DNA of 64,000 nt from Streptomyces sp. SLBN-31. GTDB taxonomy: Bacteria > Actinomycetota > Actinomycetes > Streptomycetales > Streptomycetaceae. Of this stretch, positions 54,058 through 61,607 are shown one piece after another. The position numbers and the translations under genes were made by a program. Position 1 is the first letter of the stretch, and every line of letters starts with the position of its first letter. The notes under the pieces were generated by a model that worked only from the letters and a program-made list of their open reading frames with translations, had not been told where the DNA came from and searched no databases. Location: assembly GCF_006715395.1 (NCBI RefSeq), contig NZ_VFNC01000001.1, forward strand, positions 3,720,001-3,784,000, read 5' to 3'.

Positions 54058-54205
54058 GAGCCCTCAGCTTGGGAAGCTGGGGCACTTGGGGACCGGTTGC
54101 GGCGCTGAGCTGGACGAAGGGCTGCCTTACGGCCTCAGTGGCACCGCTCGCTCTCCCCATGATTCCCCGCAGTTCCCCGCCCGATCCGGTGCGCCTGCGG
54201 TGCGA
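54058..54205. repeat. att-like direct repeat A (tRNA-Gly anticodon-arm core)
   Basis: GCCCTCAGCTTGGGAAGCTG at 54058-54077 is the complement of a tRNA-Gly(CCC) anticodon arm. It recurs exactly at 56683-56702. About 100 bp on, both have GTTCCCCGC followed by CGATC-C/T-GGTGCGC. Such tRNA-identical cores with nearby short arm repeats are typical of tyrosine-integrase attachment sites. Confidence 0.6.
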
Positions 54206-54246
54206 CGTCACCGTCTCGCATTTCTCAAACGGTCGCTCGATCCGGC

Positions 54247-54573
54247 CTACAGATCGACACGCGACGCGTCGTCACCCCGCCTGAGGACCACGTGCGCCGG
54301 CCGGAACGGCAAGCCACGCAGTATCGGCTCAATGACCTTGAAGAGAGCGTCTGCGTCTGGTCCGTAGGCGTACACGACGGCTTTGCCTCCTCCGAACTCG
54401 TTGCCGTCGACCTCGCCGACGTTGGCTTCCTCGGTCACTGCTGCCATGGCTCGCTGTGCTTCGTACACCAGCTTCCGTTGGTCGGCATCGCCGAGGCCTT
54501 CACCGGCAAGTCGGAAATGTGCGATGACCGCGTGCTCCTCACCCCCGCTGTCCGGGGTCGGGGCTGTCTCCAT
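54247..54573 (-). CDS. hypothetical protein
   Basis: 108 aa from ATG 54573; the frame is open further upstream to 54705 and the real start is uncertain because no clear ribosome-binding site is seen. The C-terminal 90 residues are well-formed alpha/beta sequence (VIAHFRLAGEGLGDADQRK, VGEVDGNEFGGGKAVVYAYG, DALFKVIEPILRGLPFRPAH). It resembles small conserved hypothetical proteins of Streptomyces; no function is known. It lies inside the att-flanked region. Confidence 0.6.
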   Translation of the reverse strand: METAPTPDSGGEEHAVIAHFRLAGEGLGDADQRKLVYEAQRAMAAVTEEANVGEVDGNEFGGGKAVVYAYGPDADALFKVIEPILRGLPFRPAHVVLRRGDDASRVDL

Positions 54574-55014
54574 ACCGGACACACTCTCATCGGGGTCTGA
54601 CAGCACCACAGCCTCACCCCTGCTCATGTCCTGCAACACCAACACGCTTTCCAACTGTGTTGGCGGGCGGCCTGGCGGTGTGCATGGGCGTTCATCTGCG
54701 TTCATGGGTGGCTCGCCACAAGGCCGGGATCGGCTCCGGGTCTCGGCTGAACGCCGGTGAACCCGCTCGAACGAGACGGAAACTGAGACGGTCCCCCCGG
54801 CTGCCGTTGGGCCTCGGACGGCCCAGAGACGGCCCGGCCGTAAAGCTCACAGTCGGCATCAAACAGCTGAGGCGGCCCGCCGCTGCGGCCTGATACCTCC
54901 CAGCCCGTGCGGTCGCCGCCACGTTCGTACGGGCGCAGGATGGAGATGATGGCCGGCAAGCGGGTTGGCCATTTGCAACGCCGGGATGCGGAAGTCGTAA
55001 GGAGGTGCGACGTC
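54574..55014. other. no further gene
   Basis: Upstream extension of the 54247-54573 frame, then about 300 bp without recognisable coding. The AAGGAGG at 54999-55005 belongs to the next gene. Confidence 0.4.
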
Positions 55015-55263
55015 ATGCCCCAGTTCATGGACGTTCACCACGGGATGAAGGACATTACGGCCGACCAGCTGATGGAGGCCCACCAGGAGGACCTCGCCAT
55101 CGAGGGGGAAGAAGGCGTTCACTTCGAGAGGGCGTGGGCGGACCCGGAGTCCGGCACGGTCTACTGCCTCTCCGAGGCTCCCTCGGCCGAAGCGGTCAAA
55201 CGCATTCACGAGCGCACTGGTCACCCGGCCGACGAGATCCACCCTGTTCCCCTCACCGTGTGA
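55015..55263 (+). CDS. SCO4226-like nickel-binding / DUF4242 protein
   Basis: 82 aa with a strong AAGGAGG nine bases before ATG 55015. It matches the small ferredoxin-fold family typified by SCO4226: PQFMDVHHGMKDITADQLME, AHQEDLAIEGEEGVHF, AWADPESGTVYCLSEAPSAE, AVKRIHERTGHPADEIHPV. The His pair in DVHHGM and the downstream His/Cys are the metal-binding positions described for the family. Cytoplasmic; physiological role unclear. Confidence 0.82.
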   Translation: MPQFMDVHHGMKDITADQLMEAHQEDLAIEGEEGVHFERAWADPESGTVYCLSEAPSAEAVKRIHERTGHPADEIHPVPLTV

Positions 55264-55319
55264 ACAAAGCCCCCAGAACCGCAGTCGAGAACGCACTTCC
55301 CTAACCCACCACCCAGCCC

Positions 55320-55471
55320 AGCTCCCATCCCGTCTGCCGTCGACCCACTTACCGTGGAGCGGGTGTGCTTTCTGGCGTCCAGGTGGAGCGCGCCACTGTA
55401 CGAACGCCCTGGACGCCAGAAACCACGTCTGCTCGGCTTTGCTCGGGTCGACGGCAGACGGGATGGGAGCT
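55320..55471. repeat. 152-nt structured inverted-repeat element, copy 1
   Basis: An outer stem of 27 perfectly paired bases (55320-55346 with 55445-55471) and an inner stem of 15 perfect pairs (55369-55383 with 55408-55422) enclose a 24-nt apical loop that contains GTGG/CCAC. The internal loop sides carry GAGCGGG and CTGCTCGGCTTTG. A copy of the same length lies at 57993-58144. Five stem pairs differ between copies with both partners changed, while the loop is 22/24 identical. No ORF explains it. Confidence 0.85.
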
Positions 55472-55743
55472 CCGCCGCGTACGTTCCCGGCGAGCGTTCG
55501 CCTGCGTCGGCCGGATGCCGATGACGCGCACGGGCGGGGGCTGCTCCTGGTCGACTCCACCGCCGAGTCGTGGCACTGCGGCTCCAGCCGATTCGGGGGG
55601 ACGGTGGTCTCCTTCGTGGTGGCCGATGCGTGGCCTTTAGAGGGGGGAGCGGCCGCCCCGCTTCTCCCCCGTACGCCCGAGCGCTGTCGGTTCTACGGCC
55701 TCCGGGCGTCGGACGCGCGACCGTGCGGAAGGCTCGGGACAGC
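55472..55743. other. no gene recognised
   Basis: 270 bp between the structured element and the tRNA terminator; no supported gene. Confidence 0.4.
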
Positions 55744-55773
55744 AAAAAGGCCCGGGTCTGTAACCTGGGCCTT
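55744..55773 (-). terminator. rho-independent terminator of a tRNA-Gly locus
   Basis: On the minus strand AAGGCCCAGGT pairs with ACCCGGGCCTT (one G-T) and is followed by TTTTT (55748-55744). It begins 5 bp past the CCA end of the tRNA fragment, exactly where a tRNA terminator should lie. Confidence 0.8.
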
Positions 55774-55778
55774 CCTCA

Positions 55779-55824
55779 TGGAGCGGGTGACGAGAATCGA
55801 ACTCGCGCTCTCAACTTGGGAAGC
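55779..55824 (-). tRNA. 3' part of tRNA-Gly(CCC), displaced attachment site
   Basis: Minus strand from 55824: GCTTCCCAAG (anticodon loop, CCC), then a variable region, the T-arm GCGAGTTCGATTCTCGT and the acceptor end CACCCGCTCCA. The D-arm and 5' acceptor half are absent; sequence beyond 55825 is unrelated. With its own terminator behind it, this is the original 3' end of a tRNA gene displaced by an integrative element that used the anticodon region as crossover point. Confidence 0.8.
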
Positions 55825-56102
55825 TTGGGTTTCTTGGCGGCTGCTGCTGGGCTGACCTGCGACGGAGCGGTGTTGAAGCCCTGATCGCACCCCCAGTCAG
55901 TCCCCGCTGTTCCCCGTGGTTCCCCACAACGACTCCCTGCCTTCGCCCCGCGGGGAACGCGTCCGACAGCGGGCTGCTGCTGACCACCACTGCAGGAGTT
56001 CGATCAGCATCCACTCCGCTGGCTGCTGTGCTCTGACGCGACGGTCGGGCAGAGATGCTGATGTACGCCGCCGTCCGTCCTCGTTGATGTCAGCCGTGGA
56101 TG
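55825..56102. other. att-proximal region, no gene
   Basis: Contains GCTGTTCCCCGTGGTTCCCC at about 55908-55927, the same GTTCCCCG motif found near the other two att-like cores. No gene. Confidence 0.4.
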
Positions 56103-56579
56103 TTAGAAGTCGCCCAGTGAGCGTCGGCCGGCGTCGGTGGCGTCGCCGCCTTCCAGTAGCGCTTTCAATGCTGCCAGGTCCTTGACGTTCGCTCGCCGCA
56201 CAGCGGCGGCCATCATCGGAGCGCTCACTTTGGCAAAGCCCGATGGCTCGCCGCGGTTGCGCAGCGTCATCCGGGTATGGTCGGCGTCCACTGGCTGCCA
56301 GGTGTAGGTCGTCTCCATGGGGAACGGCCCCTGCTCGGTGCGCATCACGAGTCGTTCGGGGGAGTACTCGACGATTTCGTACGTGTAGGTCAGCGTGCGC
56401 CCCAGGAACTGGGCGACGAAGTCGAGCTTCGAGCCCACGGCGAGCGGCGGCGAGGTCCGCCAACGAACCGAGACGATGTTGGCATACCAGTGCGGCGCAT
56501 TGGCCGGATCCCCGGCATAGGCGGCGACCTCCGCACAGGGACGGGCGATCACGGTCTCGGTGAGGACGTCGACAGCCAT
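56103..56579 (-). CDS. SRPBCC (polyketide cyclase/dehydrase-like) protein
   Basis: 158 aa from ATG 56579. START/SRPBCC fold: TETVIARPCAEVAAYAGDPA, NAPHWYANIVSVRWRTSPPL, GSKLDFVAQFLGRTLTYTYE, SPERLVMRTEQGPFPMETTY, TRMTLRNRGEPSGFAK. These proteins bind hydrophobic small molecules or act as cyclases; close relatives are uncharacterised Streptomyces proteins. Monocistronic on the minus strand inside the integrative-element region. Confidence 0.85.
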   Translation of the reverse strand: MAVDVLTETVIARPCAEVAAYAGDPANAPHWYANIVSVRWRTSPPLAVGSKLDFVAQFLGRTLTYTYEIVEYSPERLVMRTEQGPFPMETTYTWQPVDADHTRMTLRNRGEPSGFAKVSAPMMAAAVRRANVKDLAALKALLEGGDATDAGRRSLGDF

Positions 56580-56636
56580 AACCTCAACGCTAGTCCGGCC
56601 ACTCATGCTGGGGAGCTCGACACACGTGCGGCCCGC

Positions 56637-56936
56637 TCAGCCACCACGCCGCGACGGCCGACCCGTGCCAACGGTGCCGGGGCCCTCAGCTTGGGAAGCT
56701 GCGATCATTTGCGGCGGGCTTGAGGCTTCACCTGGGCGAACGGCCGGGGAGCGGGCCCGGCGGACCCGGCTGCTTTCACTGTGATTCTTCCCGCTGTTCC
56801 CCGCTCGATCTGGTGCGCTTGTGGTGCAGTCCGTATCCGGCGCAGTGCTGGGGGAGGTCTGTGCCGTCGTCCTTCGCCGACGTTGGTGCCAGCGCTCCGA
56901 CAGCTCTCCGGTGACGACGAACGCGGCGGCCATCAC
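56637..56936 (-). CDS. small hypothetical membrane-associated protein, start uncertain
   Basis: From ATG 56936 the frame reads MMAAAFVVTGELSERWHQRR, then a basic and Ser-rich tail. Upstream in the same frame the sequence LRLFGLVISDLKNWITCAVM looks like the true N-terminus but contains no ATG/GTG start at a suitable place, so the gene may be a remnant or use an unusual start. The att-like repeat B overlaps the region. Confidence 0.4.
   Translation of the reverse strand: MMAAAFVVTGELSERWHQRRRRTTAQTSPSTAPDTDCTTSAPDRAGNSGKNHSESSRVRRARSPAVRPGEASSPPQMIAASQAEGPGTVGTGRPSRRGG
56683..56830. repeat. att-like direct repeat B (tRNA-Gly anticodon-arm core)
   Basis: GCCCTCAGCTTGGGAAGCTG at 56683-56702, identical to repeat A. 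GCTGTTCCCCGCTCGATCTG follows at about 56790, similar to repeat A. The arm motif recurs again near 57430 (GTTCCCCGCTGCTCCCCGC). Confidence 0.6.
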
Positions 56937-57054
56937 GGCGCACGTGATCCAGTTCTTGAGGTCGCTGATGACCAGGCCGAAGAGGCGGAGTACGACCGTT
57001 ACCAGGGCTCACCAGACGGGAAACTAGGCTGCCGCGCCGATCCATCTGCCTCGC

Positions 57055-57282
57055 CTACGGTTCGAGCCCTCGCCCAGTTCGGCGCCGGTGCTTCCACGCG
57101 CGAAGCTCAAGCCAGGTAACCCAACCTACGGATAATGTGATCGCCGTTTCGATCGCCTGCCTCCACGTCTCCGGGACCCACTTGTGTGCCGCGACTGCCA
57201 CGAGGCCGAACCATGCGCTCAGCAGGAGGTAGTGCCGAAGGCGGGTGCGCAGGCGGGCGTCTGGCCGTGCCAGGTACACCAT
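57055..57282 (-). CDS. small two-helix membrane protein
   Basis: 75 aa from ATG 57282 with AGAGGGGG upstream. Basic N-terminus (ARPDARLRTRLRH), helix YLLLSAWFGLVAVAA, a short loop and helix AIETAITLSVGWVTWLELRA, then RKH-rich end. Small membrane proteins of this kind accompany the replication and transfer genes of actinomycete integrative elements. Function unknown. Confidence 0.65.
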   Translation of the reverse strand: MVYLARPDARLRTRLRHYLLLSAWFGLVAVAAHKWVPETWRQAIETAITLSVGWVTWLELRAWKHRRRTGRGLEP

Positions 57283-57681
57283 GGAGATCCCCCTCTCTAA
57301 ACCGGAGGGTACAACGCGGCCGGAAGCGCGGTTGGTCGATCGCGTAGCAAGTTTGGAAGATCGCGTATGCGGATCTGGCCTGAGCCGGCAACACGCTGAC
57401 CTCGGGCTACGCAAGTCGCATACCGACGTTCCCCGCTGCTCCCCGCCCATTGCTGCAGGGCGGGGCACGTTGGGGGCACGTGTGATGGTGGATATGGGGG
57501 CCTGGCGCAGTGCACCGGCTGAAAGGGATGCGGTGCCGCCCCGAACCATCGAGGGTCTCGTCGCCAGTGGGCAAGCCGATCCCGCTGTTTCAGGGCCAGG
57601 ATCACGGGTAGCCAAGTGGCGTGGTGAATTTAGCCAGTGCCCTTTGGTGATTTTGCCATCCCGTACGGTCAGTGGAACGGA

Positions 57682-57951
57682 ATGATCATGATCGAGGCCA
57701 TGTTCACGCGCGGTGAACCATGTTGCCGCTGCGCAGGAGAAGACCGGTGGCCTACCGTAACAGAGCGCACACTCTGCGAAGATCATTTCAGGGACGTCGC
57801 GGTCGTGTACTTCGCTCGGCGGAACCACTCCAACCCTGTGGAAGCGGCCACCTCGGCGATGGCAGGTGGCCTCCAAGCCGCATCCGCCCCTGTAGACCAG
57901 GACGCTGACGAGACGGAGCCGTGCGCAACGACCACCGTTACCAGCAAGTGA
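57682..57951 (+). CDS. hypothetical protein with Cys motifs
   Basis: 89 aa from ATG 57682 (GGAACGGA upstream; ATG 57688 is possible). EPCCRCAGEDRW and RTLCEDHFRDVAVVYFARRN suggest a small zinc-binding unit (CxxC plus C-x2-H). The last 40 residues are acidic and disordered. It ends 42 bp before the second structured inverted-repeat element. Not recognised further. Confidence 0.5.
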   Translation: MIMIEAMFTRGEPCCRCAGEDRWPTVTERTLCEDHFRDVAVVYFARRNHSNPVEAATSAMAGGLQAASAPVDQDADETEPCATTTVTSK

Positions 57952-57992
57952 CAGTGAGAACGCTCAATGACCCTCACCCTCCACCGTCCCCC

Positions 57993-58144
57993 AGCTCCTA
58001 TCCCGTACGCCGTCGACCCACACACCGTAGAGCGGGCGTGGTTCATGGCGTCCAGGTGGAGCGCGCCACTGCACGAACGACCTTGACGCCATGGGCCGCG
58101 TCTGCTCGGCTTTGCCTGGGTCGACGGCGTACGGGATAGGAGCT
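57993..58144. repeat. 152-nt structured inverted-repeat element, copy 2
   Basis: Outer stem of 28 perfect pairs (57993-58020 with 58117-58144); inner stem of 13 positions with one mismatch (58044-58056 with 58081-58093); 24-nt apical loop at 58057-58080 almost identical to copy 1. Compared with copy 1 the outer stem differs at three base pairs and the inner stem at two, each changed on both sides. Same orientation as copy 1, 2673 bp away. Confidence 0.85.
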
Positions 58145-58988
58145 CCCCGCGCCACGCCACTACGTCCCGCAGGCGGCGACGGAGCCCCCTCCATCCCGGT
58201 GCCGGCCGATTCCCCGCCGGAGGCATCGTTCTGACCGCTCACGTGTGATCGTGCTTCCCGCCTCACGATCTCGCCCGCCATGGCCCGCATGATCCAACGA
58301 AGCCCAAGCCGTCGCGCACCTGCTTTTGGGGCACAAAGCGTCTTTTGGGTCCGTGGTGGCACCGTGTGTGCGGGCTTGTGGGCACTGCCGTCTTCCCCCA
58401 GGGTGCGGCCTGGCGGGTGTGGGCCGGGGAGGGGAATCAGGATCGGTCCGGCGCATCCGCCCTCGGCGGGATCGGAGCGTGAAGCGTGATCATCCCGGGG
58501 CAACGTGTGGCGCGGGGCCGGGGCCGGGGCGGCGCGGGCCGAAGGCATGAGCGAAGCCCCGAGCCCCGAGCCCGCGCCGGCCCCGTGGGGGCCGGTGGGG
58601 TGTGATCTACGCAGCGACGACCGGAAGCCGGAAGGGACAGCGCGACCGGATGCCGAAGGTAAGAGCCCCCCGAACCAGGGACCATGACGCTGTAGCCGCT
58701 GACCGCCGGGGATGGAGGCGGAAGCCCTGGGGGTTCGTGAAGCATGGGAGAGCTGAGGTTCCCATGGGTGAGCTGTCGGGTCCTCGGTTGCACACGGATC
58801 CCTGGGGTTGTCCAGTCCCAGGAGGTGCCTGACACGGTCGCACGGGGTTAGCAGTGGCGGAGCTGGTGCCTGGAAAGTGCGGGAGGGTCTTCTGGCCCTC
58901 ATTATTGGGGCTCCCGGCCCTGCTGGTGGCGCTGGGCTGTCAGTAGCGTGCTGGTGAACGGCCTGTGTTTGGGGTGTTTGTCCCAGGA
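58145..58988. other. no gene recognised; several small hairpins
   Basis: 840 bp of very GC-rich sequence. Short inverted repeats occur (CATGGGA/TCCCATG at about 58743-58768; CCTGGG/CCCAGG near 58801-58822). ORFs on both strands are shadows. A structured RNA cannot be excluded, but nothing firm can be said. Confidence 0.4.
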
Positions 58989-59333
58989 ATGGACGTGACC
59001 ACGATGGCGGCGCAAACGATGCCCGGCGGTGTGAGTCAGGCGTTCGAGGTCTTCGAAACGGAGGCCACGGGGCACGCGGGAGCGTGGATGAATGCCACCC
59101 GCGCGCTCGACGAGGCCTGCGCGTTGGATCCGAAGACGAAGAATCTCGCCTACCTTGCCGTGCTTGCCGCGCTCCGTCTCGAGAGCGGGATCCCGTTCCA
59201 CGTGGCTCTGGCCAAGCAGTGCGGGGCCACCCGAGGAGAAGTGATCAGCGCGATCCTGCTCTCCCTACAGCCAGGCGGCCACGATGCGATCGCCTGCCTT
59301 CCTGCCGCGTTGCGGGCCTACGATGCGGGTTGA
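58989..59333 (+). CDS. carboxymuconolactone decarboxylase-superfamily (AhpD-like) protein
   Basis: 114 aa from ATG 58989. CMD fold: helix TGHAGAWMNATRALDEACAL, DPKTKNLAYLAVLAALRLES, GIPFHVALAKQCGATRGEVI, SAILLSLQPGGHDAIACLPA. The paired catalytic cysteines (CxxC) of AhpD peroxidase partners are not present, so it belongs to the non-redox part of the superfamily. Probably a small oligomeric cytoplasmic protein; substrate unknown. Confidence 0.82.
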   Translation: MDVTTMAAQTMPGGVSQAFEVFETEATGHAGAWMNATRALDEACALDPKTKNLAYLAVLAALRLESGIPFHVALAKQCGATRGEVISAILLSLQPGGHDAIACLPAALRAYDAG

Positions 59334-59334
59334 G

Positions 59335-59753
59335 CCGCACGGGCAGCCATCCCTTCCCGGTCAGAGCACTATCCATGAGTCGCTTCGGGTTTGGTCGTTT
59401 TGTGCAGGCTGGGAGTTCGACGCCTTGGCGGTGGGCGAGCGGCAGGAAAACCACTGGTTGGATCGTCCAGGTGATGCGGGTGCTGGCGTGGGTGACTGAC
59501 ACCGTGCAGGGCTCGGCGCGCAACAGGGCTTTCCTCATCGCGATGCGGCCGTCGTACAGCCAGACCCATGCTTCGTCGGAGGCCGCGAGGTCGAGTGCCG
59601 GTGAGATCGTGCGGAGTGCGACCGCGACCCATCGGTCTGCCTGAGGGGCCGAGTAGGCGTCGAAGGAGGCCCGAAGTGCGGGCCGTTCAGTTCTGGGAGC
59701 TCTTGGGTCCAGCACTCGCACCAGTAGCCGCGCCGGGTCTCGGTGTTCAGCAC
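59335..59753 (-). pseudogene. hypothetical protein downstream of the anti-sigma-like kinase, frameshifted
   Basis: GTG 59753 overlaps the stop region of the ATPase-domain gene. The N-terminal frame reads LNTETRRGYWCECWTQELPE and LNGPHFGP. After a small indel near 59655 the homologous sequence continues one frame over: SFDAYSAPQADRWVAVALRT, SDEAWVWLYDGRIAMRKALL, PCTVSVTHASTRITWTIQPV. The intact protein would be about 130-140 aa. Function unknown; it was probably co-translated with the ATPase gene. Confidence 0.65.
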
Positions 59754-60180
59754 AGGTGACCTCCTGCGCGCGTGCCCGTGAAGAGCTCCGCCGTGACCGT
59801 GTGACCGTGTGGCCGCAGTCGCTTTCGTGGACGACCACCCGGTGGGCGATGGCGCTGACCATGCCCAGGCCCCGGCCGTGTTCGGCGTTCTGGTCCTGGT
59901 GCTCGGCCTTGGGTGCTGTGCCGGCGCCTCCGCCGTCTGTCACCGACAGGGCGATGACCTGGGCGGAGACTGCTAGGGCCAGATGGAAGCTGCCCGAGTC
60001 CCGGCCGCTGGCGGTGTGAAGGATGGCGTTCGCGCTCAGCTCGCTCACGATCAGCTCGGCGTCCTACGCCAGGGGTGAGCCGCGCAGGATGTCGCGGGTC
60101 CAGCGGCGGGCCCGGCTGACCTCTTCGGGAAATCCTGGGCAAGACAGGCCCCAGAACACCTCCGCCTGCGCGCCTGGGCC
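59747..60180 (-). pseudogene. HATPase_c anti-sigma-factor-like kinase, doubly broken
   Basis: The segments AEVFWGLSCPGFPEEVSRAR and RWTRDILRGSPLA are followed by an in-frame TAG (about 60064), then DAELIVSELSANAILHTASG, the N-box of RsbW-like ATPases. LALSVTDGGGAG-like and GRGLGMVSAIAHRVVVHES (G-box) follow. Near the end an 8-bp tandem duplication (59793-59808, GTGACCGT twice) shifts the frame; the original ending AELFTGTRAGGHLC lies in the other frame. The upstream end runs into the repSA fragment. Confidence 0.75.
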
Positions 60181-60360
60181 CACATGCTCGGCTTCTGCGG
60201 CCACTTCTCCACCAAGTCCCGGCGCTACTCCACCACTCTCGGCTCCCTCCGCGACGCCCGCGCCAAATGGCGCCGCGCACAAGCCGCAACAGCCACTACG
60301 AACAACGGCGAACCCGAGACGACGTACGTCCTCGCGCACTGGGTAACCGACCGCTACCTG
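60151..60360 (+). pseudogene. repSA: RepSA-type replication initiator, C-terminal fragment
   Basis: EHLRLRAWAHMLGFCGHFST and KSRRYSTTLGSLRDARAKWR are the conserved end of the RepSA initiators of pSAM2-like actinomycete integrative elements. The remaining 380 or so residues are absent, and the tail after VLAHW is degraded. It is followed directly by xis and int, the usual order in AICEs. Confidence 0.8.
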
Positions 60361-60560
60361 TGTCCGTGGACCAGGCCGCCGAACTGCTCGGCACTACGAC
60401 CCGCTTCCCTCGGCGGCTCATCGAAGAGCGGCGCATCCGCTACGTGAAGGTCGGCCGGCACGTACGCATCCCAGAGAGCGCGGTCGAGGAGTACATTACG
60501 GCACGCACCGTTGAGCCGATCAGACTCCGTCGCCGCACCGCCCTTCGGAGGGCTGCCTGA
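60360..60560 (+). CDS. xis: excisionase Xis (MerR-like HTH_17)
   Basis: 66 aa from GTG 60360, with the frame open further upstream. The helix-turn-helix is VDQAAELLGTTTRFPRRLIE, followed by ERRIRYVKVGRHVRIPESAV and EEYI, a typical AICE excisionase that bends DNA at the attachment site together with the integrase. The N-terminus may have lost a few residues. The stop TGA overlaps the ATG of the int remnant, as in intact elements. Confidence 0.8.
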   Translation: MSVDQAAELLGTTTRFPRRLIEERRIRYVKVGRHVRIPESAVEEYITARTVEPIRLRRRTALRRAA

Positions 60561-60640
60561 TGGCCAACAAGAAGGGCAGACGCCGCCGTTTCGGTGCGGG
60601 AGGCCGACGCGCCAAGAAGGCGCAGATGGTCCTCGGTCTT
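60560..60640 (+). pseudogene. int: tyrosine integrase, N-terminal stub
   Basis: ATG 60560 begins ANKKGRRRRFG, the usual start of AICE integrases that continues into a short beta-hairpin arm-binding domain. Here homology stops after about 12 residues and the frame runs antisense through the LysR gene. The catalytic domain and attP are lost, so the element cannot integrate or excise by itself. Confidence 0.65.
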
Positions 60641-60654
60641 GCGGGCAATGGTGG

Positions 60655-61503
60655 TCACAGGCCAGTGGCGGCGCGGACCAGTCCCGCGACCACCGTTGAG
60701 CGGCTGTGTGGGGGCCAGGCGATGACCGTGGTGACGCGGGGGGCGTCGGGGACCGGTACGGCCGTGAGGTCCTCGCGCAGGCCGGTGCGGCCCGACTCCG
60801 GCACGACCGCGCAGGCGCGGCCGAGGGCGATGAGCTGGGTGAGTTGTGTGTGGTCGCGCACCTGCGGTCCGGGGCCGTCCGCGAAGGTGCCGTCAGGGCG
60901 AGGCCAGCGGGGCAGGGGCAAGTCGGGAAGGTCGGCGACCTCCGCGAGCCGCACGTGGGGGCGGGCGCTGAGAGGGTGGCCCGCCGGGAGGATCGCGACC
61001 TGCCCCTCGCAGTGCAGGTCTTCGGTGTCGAAGCCGGTGGTGTCGTCGAACGGCCGATGCAGCAGGGCTATGTCGGCCCGGCCGTCTTGCAGCAGCCGTG
61101 CTTGCTCGCCCGGTCCGCACAGCACGACGTCCACGGCGGCGGCGCCGGGCTCGGCGGCGTAGGCGTCCAGGAGTTTCGCCAGCAGTTCACCGGAGGCGCC
61201 CGCCTTCGCGGCCAGAACCACGGCGGGGCGGCCGGTCGCCGCGAGGGCGGCCCGACGGGTGCGCCGTTCGGCGGCCTCGACGGCGTCCAGCGCCGCCCGG
61301 GCCTCCCGCAGCAGCACCGCCCCTGCCCCGGTCAGGGCGACACCCCGGCTGTTGCGCTCCAGTAGGCGGGCGCCCAGGCGCCGTTCGAGCCCGCCGATCG
61401 CCCGCGACAGCGGGGGTTGGGCGATTCCGAGCCGCTGCGCGGCCCGGCCGAAGTGCAGCTCTTCGGCGACCGCGACGAAGTACCGCAGCTCACGTGTCTC
61501 CAC
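60655..61503 (-). CDS. LysR-family transcriptional regulator
   Basis: 282 aa. HTH: LRYFVAVAEELHFGRAAQRL, GIAQPPLSRAIGGLERRLGA, LLERNSRGVALTGAGAVLLR. Effector domain: AGASGELLAKLLDAYAAEPG, DIALLHRPFDDTTGF. It is divergent from an SDR gene 104 bp away, the standard arrangement in which the LysR protein controls the neighbour. Unrelated in descent to the AICE scraps beside it, although the int stub runs into its 3' end, marking a deletion junction. Confidence 0.9.
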   Translation of the reverse strand: METRELRYFVAVAEELHFGRAAQRLGIAQPPLSRAIGGLERRLGARLLERNSRGVALTGAGAVLLREARAALDAVEAAERRTRRAALAATGRPAVVLAAKAGASGELLAKLLDAYAAEPGAAAVDVVLCGPGEQARLLQDGRADIALLHRPFDDTTGFDTEDLHCEGQVAILPAGHPLSARPHVRLAEVADLPDLPLPRWPRPDGTFADGPGPQVRDHTQLTQLIALGRACAVVPESGRTGLREDLTAVPVPDAPRVTTVIAWPPHSRSTVVAGLVRAATGL

Positions 61504-61607
61504 CCCGCCAGCCTAACCGGGGCGGCCAGGAGCGATACCCGGGCGGTATCGCCGTCCACCCAGTCGGTCTTGGACGCCCTGCCCGGCGGGGGAGAAGTAT
61601 CGATGTC

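Noticed and set aside
55779..55824. Functional tRNA-Gly gene
   Set aside because: Only the anticodon loop to CCA part is present; the D-arm and 5' acceptor strand are missing.
55320..58144. The paired inverted repeats as integron attC sites
   Set aside because: The ends lack the GTTRRRY/RYYYAAC core sites, the stems are perfect instead of bulged, and there is no integron integrase.
55320..58144. The paired inverted repeats as retron msr-msd
   Set aside because: No reverse transcriptase gene lies nearby and the priming-guanosine/a1-a2 layout is not evident.
58500..58990. Possible structured RNA upstream of the CMD-like gene
   Set aside because: Only short hairpins occur, at a frequency expected for very GC-rich DNA, with no second copy to test covariation.
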